Source of the DNA: Bacillus methanolicus MGA3
GTDB lineage: Bacteria; Bacillota; Bacilli; Bacillales; Cytobacillaceae
DNA: 64,000 bases
Reading direction: 5' to 3'
Assembly: GCF_000724485.1 (NCBI RefSeq)
Contig: NZ_CP007739.1
Coordinates: forward strand, 2,822,001 to 2,886,000
The translations under genes were made by a program, and so were the position numbers. The notes under the pieces were generated by a model that saw only the letters and a program-made list of their open reading frames with translations, was not told where the DNA came from and ran no database searches. Shown piece by piece: positions 58,865 through 64,000 of this stretch. The first letter of the stretch is position 1. Every line of letters begins with the position of its first letter.

Positions 58865-59815
58865 ATGGAAAAATTTAAAAATCATAATGGATTTTCACGC
58901 ATGTATCAAGAGAATAAATTAACTTTAGGGCTGTTTTTCCCTATTGAATCATATATGGGCGACGTCCCGGAAATGAATTTGGAAAAGCAAATGAAATTAG
59001 CGAAAAGAGCAGAAGAACTAAAATTCGCTTCCTTATTTGTCAGAGACGTGCCTTTACGCGATCCTAATTTCGGTGATGTAGGTCAAATGTATGATCCTTT
59101 TGCTTATCTAGGATATGTTGCCGCAAACACAGAGAAGATTGCATTGGGAACAGCTAGTATTATTTTGACGCTGCGCCACCCGCTTCATGTGGCAAAAGCA
59201 GCAGCTTCCATTGATAAGCTATCCGGTGAACGGCTCATTCTCGGTGTTGCAACAGGCGACCGTCCAATTGAATTTCCAGCCTTTTCTGTTGAACCAACTG
59301 ATCGCGGTGAATTATTTCGAGAGTCTATATCTGTCATGAGGGAAATATGGGAGAAAAACTTCCCTAGAATTCACACTTCTCGTGTAAACCTAATGAATGG
59401 AGACCTTTTGCCAAAACCGAAATTTTCTAGCATCCCAGTAATGGTAACCGGTCACAGTTCACAGTCTCCAGCATGGATTGCAGAAAACAGTGATGGATGG
59501 ATCTACTATCCGCGGCCAATTAATTACCAAGCTGAACTCATTCAAGATTGGCGCTCATTTACAGATGAATTTAAGCCATTTACTCAATCTCTCTATATTG
59601 ACTTGACAGAAGATCCAAATCACTTGCCAATTCCGATCCATCTTGGATTCCGAATCGGACGAAATTTCCTTATTGAATTTCTTGAAGCCCTTAGAAATGT
59701 TGGAGTTAATCATATCATCATTAATTTAAAATATGGAAAACGACCTGTTGAAGAAGTGATTGAAGAATTAGGCGAAGAAGTTCTTCCACATTTCCCAGCA
59801 TTAGAAAGGAATTAA
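58865..59815 (+). CDS. Luciferase-like (LLM class) flavin oxidoreductase
   Basis: A 316-residue bacterial-luciferase-fold protein: LTLGLFFPIESYMGDVPEMN, DPFAYLGYVAANTEKIALGTA then IILTLRHPLHVAKAAASIDK, RLILGVATGDRP, and VTGHSSQSPAWIAENSDGW. It probably uses reduced FMN or F420-like flavin; the substrate is unknown. GAGGGATT precedes the ATG. It is a single-gene unit with its own terminator. Confidence 0.85.
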   Translation: MEKFKNHNGFSRMYQENKLTLGLFFPIESYMGDVPEMNLEKQMKLAKRAEELKFASLFVRDVPLRDPNFGDVGQMYDPFAYLGYVAANTEKIALGTASIILTLRHPLHVAKAAASIDKLSGERLILGVATGDRPIEFPAFSVEPTDRGELFRESISVMREIWEKNFPRIHTSRVNLMNGDLLPKPKFSSIPVMVTGHSSQSPAWIAENSDGWIYYPRPINYQAELIQDWRSFTDEFKPFTQSLYIDLTEDPNHLPIPIHLGFRIGRNFLIEFLEALRNVGVNHIIINLKYGKRPVEEVIEELGEEVLPHFPALERN

Positions 59816-59930
59816 TGTTAGCAAAGGATAAGAATCATAAGCAGTAAATGGCCTTATTTAAAGTAATCCTATTGCTGACACTTTTCCCTAGTTGCTATAT
59901 TAGGCAGGCTCCAAGGAGCTAGCCTCTTCA

Positions 59931-59978
59931 AAAAAATAGACCTCTTCCGTTCGCGAGACGTCGGGAGGTCTATTTTTT
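59931..59978. terminator. Bidirectional terminator after the LLM oxidoreductase
   Basis: Perfect arms AAAAAATAGACCTC (59931-59944) and GAGGTCTATTTTTT (59965-59978). Confidence 0.9.
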
Positions 59979-60024
59979 ATCAATTACAATTCGATTTGAC
60001 TTCAATTTTTGGTTTTGGAAAGTT

Positions 60025-60591
60025 CTATTTTTGATGTTTATACACTTTTTTTATAAAAGCATAGATGACAAGAATAGCGGCAGCGGAAAAGATCAAGCAT
60101 GCTAACCAAGCATAAAATACTATTTGTGTAATTTTATTAATGATAATTTCTGTCTCGTGCAGTGACCGTGCACCAACTATATAGTAGTTATTAGATTTAA
60201 TGGCGACTGTAGCAAAGCGCAGCCCATTTTGGGGCTGCCAAGTAATACGATTTTCCCCTTTTTTAGAAACATAATCTAAAGCCCCTTTTGGATAAGCTGG
60301 CTTTTTTGTATCAAACATTCCAGAAGTTGCAACTAGATTTTTATTTTTATCGTATATCATAACAAATCCATCATAACTTTTTGAAGCATCTACTTTTTGA
60401 GGCGGGATGGAATCTTGGGCATTTCGTCCCTTCTGTAATTGTATTGCTGTATCTTTTGCTAATTGAGCTGGCAGGCTATCGGCACCAAGTCGCAGTGATT
60501 GCTGCGCCACAAGAAACGTCAATGCACAAGTAAAAGTAATGAAAAACATAGTAATGATCCAAATGAAAAACAACTTTTTTCCAATACTCAT
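60025..60591 (-). CDS. Membrane protein with a single extracytoplasmic sensor-like domain
   Basis: A 188-residue protein with two membrane segments (about residues 7-30 and 155-180) around an outside domain of about 120 residues. That domain (GFVMIYDKNKNLVATSGMFD, FATVAIKSNNYYIVGARSL) resembles the ligand-binding part of sensor kinases (Cache/PAS-like). It then ends after a short basic tail, KKVYKHQK, with no kinase, cyclase or methyl-accepting domain. The start may be ATG at 60591 or GTG at 60603. The role is unknown; it may modulate a partner. Confidence 0.6.
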   Translation of the reverse strand: MSIGKKLFFIWIITMFFITFTCALTFLVAQQSLRLGADSLPAQLAKDTAIQLQKGRNAQDSIPPQKVDASKSYDGFVMIYDKNKNLVATSGMFDTKKPAYPKGALDYVSKKGENRITWQPQNGLRFATVAIKSNNYYIVGARSLHETEIIINKITQIVFYAWLACLIFSAAAILVIYAFIKKVYKHQK

Positions 60592-60617
60592 ACTTTTTTC
60601 CACACTTTCTAATTAAT

Positions 60618-60758
60618 TCATAAGAACACCCGCCTGATTCCTAACCACACTCCGCGAAGGAGGAAAAACAGCAAGTCTAACCCTAGATCAAAGGAGAGCT
60701 CTTTCCCAATTTCCTGTACCAGCGATTTGTCTGTTTTCTCTTTTCGTGCAGGTGCCAC
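60618..60758 (-). CDS. Hypothetical 46-residue protein with a hydrophobic C-terminus
   Basis: GTG at 60758 with GAGAGGAA six bases upstream opens MAPARKEKTDKSLVQEIGKE followed by LSFDLGLDLLFFLLRGVWLG and IRRVFL. The first half is charged. The second half is a likely membrane helix with a basic end. The frame is also open upstream to about 60840 (PKPKGFAIVETDIKIL), so it may be the end of a longer decayed gene. It ends 26 bases before the sensor-like gene on the same strand. Confidence 0.45.
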   Translation of the reverse strand: MAPARKEKTDKSLVQEIGKELSFDLGLDLLFFLLRGVWLGIRRVFL

Positions 60759-60857
60759 GAACAGTTCCTCTCTTTCCAATATTTTTATATCTGTTTCTAC
60801 GATTGCAAATCCTTTTGGTTTCGGAAAGTCTCCTTTTCAACAAAAATAAGAATTAGA

Positions 60858-61148
60858 TCAATATTCTTTTCGCAAACGAGCATCCAACACGAAAGTGCCG
60901 AACGGCAGCAGTGACGCTATAAAAGCCCCAAAAACACGAATTAAAGGCCAACGATGCCTTTGCCATACAAGAAATAACAATAAGACGAAAAGAATAAACA
61001 ATATACCGTGTATCATTCCGAAGATCAGAACAAAAACTGGCAAGCCGGCAAAATATTTAAGCGGCATAGCGATAAAAAGTAAAACTAAATAAGAAATTCC
61101 TTCAAAAATACCAACTCTGCGCAGTAAATCGATGGTTGATTTCCCCAT
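60858..61148 (-). CDS. DUF3817 integral membrane protein (YdzA type)
   Basis: A 96-residue membrane protein with three hydrophobic segments and the DUF3817 pattern: RRVGIFEGISYLVLLFIAMP, LKYFAG, GMIHGILFILFVLLL and LLPFGTFVLDARLRKEY. The function is unknown. GGAAGG precedes the ATG. Confidence 0.85.
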   Translation of the reverse strand: MGKSTIDLLRRVGIFEGISYLVLLFIAMPLKYFAGLPVFVLIFGMIHGILFILFVLLLFLVWQRHRWPLIRVFGAFIASLLPFGTFVLDARLRKEY

Positions 61149-61390
61149 ACTGAAACCTTCCTTCGTGACAAGATTCTATAAAAAATACGTTTAAGAATTT
61201 GCTTGGTTTCAATGAACATTGCAGTTTAGAAAAAATAATCCAATTCTTTTGTTAAGGACTTTCTCCATTTCTCTCTACTATGATTAAAATTATCATATTC
61301 ATCAAAGCTATAACAATACCCTTAATTCCTCATATAATTTCATAAAAATTCCATCTGCTTGAGCGATCTAAAATTCGTTAAATATATTTA

Positions 61391-62293
61391 CTATGGCATC
61401 TCTTTAAGGCAAGCAGAAATTTTTGAGAAATATTCAATGACAAATTTATGGAAATCTCGAGCTGTTTCTGAAAAGAAACGCCTTTTTGACCGACCTAAAC
61501 CAATCGTTCTTTGGCATGTTGGCTCCAAAATACGTAATCGATAAAGGGAAGGATTCTGATTTTTCATCCAAGAGATTGCAGGAATAAATGCAACCCCCAA
61601 TCCTTGTCTAACTAAGTCCCCTATTACACCTGGTTCGTCGCCTTCAAAAGCAATATGCGGCATAAAGCCGGCCTTTCTGCAAAATTCGTCAGTTAAGTTT
61701 CGAATTCCATATCCTGTATTCATACTAATAAATGGTTCGTCCTTTACTTCATAGAGATAGATATTGTCCCGTCCTGCCAGCCGGTGTCCAGGGGGGACAA
61801 TTAAGAAAATTTCTTCTGTCATCAATGGTTCCCAGACGATCTCAGGATCTTCAATAGGAACTGAAGAAATACAAAAATCAATTTCCCCATTTTTCAGATG
61901 ATGTTTCATCGACGAAATAGAATTTACAAATTGTTGAAAACGAACATGAGGATATTTTCTTAAAAAAGAACCCAATAAATCAGGAAGTACTCTTGGAATG
62001 GATACAGCCAGTCTAATGCTATTTTGATTCCGCTCAGCTAATTCCAAAATCTCTCTTTTCCCTTCCTTTAATTCCATAAAAGCTCTTTCCACCCGGTGCA
62101 GAAATATTTTTCCATATTGATTAAGTCTAATCTGACGGTTTTGACGATCAAATAACGGAACTCCAAGATCCTCTTCCAGGCGTGCAATGGTCTTACTAAG
62201 GGAAGGTTGTGCAATTTTAAGTTCATCAGCCGCTTTCGTCATGTGCTCAAGCCGCGCAACTGTTTGAAAATACTTAAGTTGCAGCAATTCCAT
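61391..62293 (-). CDS. LysR-family transcriptional regulator
   Basis: A 300-residue LTTR. The N-terminal helix-turn-helix (MELLQLKYFQTVARLEHMTK then AADELKIAQPSLSKTIARLE) is followed by a type 2 periplasmic-binding-like effector domain (GEIDFCISSVPIEDPEIVWE, VRQGLGVAFIPAISWM). The ATG at 62293 follows AGGTGG at eight bases. It is divergent from the YhgE-like gene, which it probably controls. The effector is unknown. Confidence 0.9.
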   Translation of the reverse strand: MELLQLKYFQTVARLEHMTKAADELKIAQPSLSKTIARLEEDLGVPLFDRQNRQIRLNQYGKIFLHRVERAFMELKEGKREILELAERNQNSIRLAVSIPRVLPDLLGSFLRKYPHVRFQQFVNSISSMKHHLKNGEIDFCISSVPIEDPEIVWEPLMTEEIFLIVPPGHRLAGRDNIYLYEVKDEPFISMNTGYGIRNLTDEFCRKAGFMPHIAFEGDEPGVIGDLVRQGLGVAFIPAISWMKNQNPSLYRLRILEPTCQRTIGLGRSKRRFFSETARDFHKFVIEYFSKISACLKEMP

Positions 62294-62325
62294 CAATTAT
62301 TCCACCTTATCCATAGACTTAAAGC

Positions 62326-62359
62326 TATTGTATTGTAACTAATTATATATTATACAATA
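62326..62359. promoter_or_regulatory. Probable LysR binding site in the divergent promoter region
   Basis: TATTGTAT (62326-62333) and ATACAATA (62352-62359) form a perfect inverted pair 18 bases apart, between the lysR start at 62293 and the gene at 62422. Confidence 0.6.
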
Positions 62360-62421
62360 TCGAAAATTCAATTTATGATAGTGAATTGACTAACACTCTA
62401 GACTAAGTTAAGGAGGTAAGA

Positions 62422-64000
62422 ATGAAGGGGATAAAATTAATTTTTAAAGACTTAAAAATGATGTGGATCCATAAACATGGGCGGATTGCCTTAGTATTTC
62501 TGCTTGTTGTTCCTTTAATCTATGCTGGATTCTTTCTTGCAGGATACTGGAATCCCTATGGACGATTGGACCAACTGCCAGTAGCTGTTGTGAACTTGGA
62601 TGAAGGCTCGATGATGGATAAGAAACCAATTCATGCAGGAAATGACTTTGTTGGAGAATTGAAGAAAAACAAGGATTTAAATTTTAAATTTGTATCTTCA
62701 AGTGAAGCGGAACAAGGTCTAAAAAATGGCAGATACTACATGATTGTCACCATCCCCAAAGATTTTTCCTATAAAGTTGCTACATTGATGGATGACCATC
62801 CCCAACCGGCACAGCTTCTATATAAAGTTAATCCTGGCAAAAACTATGTAGCATCACAAATTAGCTCGACAGCAACAGAAGAAATGAAAACTAAAATTGC
62901 CAATAGCATAACAAAATCCTATGCAGATGGCGTATTCTCAAAGCTTCAGGAATTAGCGAAGGGGTTAAAAAAGGCTGGTGATGGTGCACAAAGATTAAAT
63001 CAAGGGATTACTAATGCCAGCAACGGAATGGTCCAACTGTCCGAAGGAATCCACCATCTTAAAAATGGCGCAGATCAACTTAAAAATGGAAGCAATCAGC
63101 TTTCTAGCGGTCAGCAAGAATTAAATCAAGGAATGGACAGGATTAAAAACGGATCCCTATCGTTATATAACGGGATGTCACAGCTATCCAAAGGGCATCA
63201 AACATTGGAAGCAGGAATGAATCAATTAACTCAAGGAACAAAGGAATGGGCGATTGGAAATGAGAAATTGGTTCAAGGGGAAACCAGTGTGAACAACACC
63301 GCGAACCTGCTTAAAAACCAATTGGAACAGTATATAAAGATGCATCCAGAAGTTCAAAAAGATCAAAGTTTCCAACAAATCATTGCCATGGCCAATGGAT
63401 TAGCCCTGGCAACGTCCAAATTGAAAAGCGGTCAAACTGAACTTGCAAAGGGTTCAGAGAAATTAGTTGAAGGTCAAGTTAAATTGGAAGAAGGCTTGAA
63501 ACTATTTGGTAATAAAATGAATGAAGCCACCACGGGAGCCAAACAACTATCCGATGGAACGGTCCAATTCTCAAATGGCTTTCATAAATGGGAACAAGGA
63601 TTTTCCTCCTTGCAAAATGGAATTAACGGTTTGGCAAACGGCGGAAATCAATTAGATAACGGAGCCAATAAATTAACCGATGGACTTCTCCAATTGAAAG
63701 AAGGCTCACAAGAGTTATCGGCAAAATTAAATGATGCAGCCAAAAAAACGTCTAATATTCATAACAACGACGCCTTAACCTCCATGTTTGCTGAACCTGT
63801 CCAATTAATTAAATCCAATCTCTCAAATGTTCCGAATTACGGAACTGGGATTGCTCCTTATTTTCTATCTTTAGCCTTTTATGTCGGCGGGATCATGGCA
63901 TCAAATATTCTTCCACTTGGTCGAAGACAAGATTTAAAGATCAGCGGAACTGTACACTTTATCAACAAATTGGGTTTAGTTTATTCAATCGGACTGATTC
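62422..64000 (+). CDS. YhgE/Pip-family membrane protein (3' partial)
   Basis: The ATG at 62422 follows AAGGAGGT and the frame is open to the window end (526 codons). After a short cytoplasmic start there is one membrane helix (IALVFLLVVPLIYAGFFLAG) and the typical YhgE_Nterm domain (LPVAVVNLDEGSMM). A long extracytoplasmic region from about 170 to 450 is built of repeats of the LxxGxxxL type (LKNGADQLKNGSNQLSSG), likely a long coiled or beta-helical stalk. A second hydrophobic part then begins (GIAPYFLSLAFYVGGIMASN). Relatives include the phage infection protein Pip and the type VII-associated YueB/EsaA group. The LysR neighbour suggests induced expression. Confidence 0.88.
   Translation, partial: MKGIKLIFKDLKMMWIHKHGRIALVFLLVVPLIYAGFFLAGYWNPYGRLDQLPVAVVNLDEGSMMDKKPIHAGNDFVGELKKNKDLNFKFVSSSEAEQGLKNGRYYMIVTIPKDFSYKVATLMDDHPQPAQLLYKVNPGKNYVASQISSTATEEMKTKIANSITKSYADGVFSKLQELAKGLKKAGDGAQRLNQGITNASNGMVQLSEGIHHLKNGADQLKNGSNQLSSGQQELNQGMDRIKNGSLSLYNGMSQLSKGHQTLEAGMNQLTQGTKEWAIGNEKLVQGETSVNNTANLLKNQLEQYIKMHPEVQKDQSFQQIIAMANGLALATSKLKSGQTELAKGSEKLVEGQVKLEEGLKLFGNKMNEATTGAKQLSDGTVQFSNGFHKWEQGFSSLQNGINGLANGGNQLDNGANKLTDGLLQLKEGSQELSAKLNDAAKKTSNIHNNDALTSMFAEPVQLIKSNLSNVPNYGTGIAPYFLSLAFYVGGIMASNILPLGRRQDLKISGTVHFINKLGLVYSIGLI

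Noticed and set aside
62444..62629. Minus-strand ORF of 61 codons inside the YhgE-like gene.
   Set aside because: The plus-strand frame is open for 526 codons with a strong start and a recognised family; the minus frame is a shadow.

Overview
The window is chromosomal DNA from an endospore-forming member of the Bacillaceae (Firmicutes). The evidence is the sporulation genes (lytH, yunB), a spore germinant-receptor operon, strong AGGAGG-type ribosome sites with TTG and GTG starts, two S-box (SAM) riboswitches, FadR, Fur and CcpA sites of Bacillus type, and gene order matching the yun/yur/yus region of Bacillus subtilis. It is not B. subtilis itself. A liv operon sits between lytH and yunB, yunC is reduced to a stub, and siderophore, germination and regulatory genes have been brought in. 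I saw no rRNA, tRNA, CRISPR array or prophage.

Layout. 1-5.6 kb: the end of lytH, then livKHMGF (branched-chain amino acid ABC transporter). 5.7-10.3 kb, minus strand: yunB, an HD-GYP phosphodiesterase, a yunC remnant, yunD and yunF. 10.4-15.7 kb: sufCDSUB iron-sulfur assembly operon. 16.3-20.9 kb: metNPQ and metY, each behind its own SAM riboswitch. 21-22.5 kb: yusE, yusF, a structured repeat, gcvH. 22.6-30 kb: yusI, the fadN-fadA-fadE beta-oxidation operon with a FadR operator, yuzL, and fadM with a cre site. 30.2-32.9 kb: a glutamate-synthase-like FMN protein, yqjF, yusU. 33-37.1 kb: a Fur-controlled divergent siderophore cluster whose binding-protein gene has a nonsense codon. 37.2-40.9 kb: gerA/gerB/gerC receptor operon in which gerB appears to have only an ATA start. 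40.9-46.3 kb: a RodA-type protein, an aldo-keto reductase, an LPXTA surface protein with its own class D sortase, yhfK. 46.3-47.8 kb: cation-efflux protein and ArsR-type repressor with a double operator. 47.8-48.2 kb: an internally deleted IS200/IS605-type element that keeps the TnpB start and an omega-RNA-like end. 48.3-50.5 kb: a 46-residue protein, corA, an SDR. 50.7-52.9 kb: an RsbT-like kinase overlapping a histidine kinase fused to a complete RsbR-type protein. 53-60 kb: a MerR/TipA-type regulator, catE, ppaC, nadE, an Rrf2-mnmA pair, a luciferase-like oxidoreductase. 60-64 kb: a sensor-only membrane protein, a small protein, a DUF3817 protein, and a LysR regulator divergent from a YhgE/Pip-type gene cut by the window end.

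How they work together: sulfur and methionine supply (SAM-riboswitched metNPQ and metY, SufS/SufU), iron supply (Fur-controlled siderophore uptake) and Fe-S assembly lie close together. Fatty-acid oxidation, glycine cleavage (gcvH) and proline dehydrogenase form a catabolic block. About 100-bp inverted-repeat elements with the core AAGGGTCTGACCC occur at four intergenic sites. The most unusual locus is the RsbT plus histidine-kinase-RsbR module at 50.7-52.9 kb. It combines two-component and stressosome signalling in one polypeptide and has a strong internal ribosome site that would also release a free RsbR protein.
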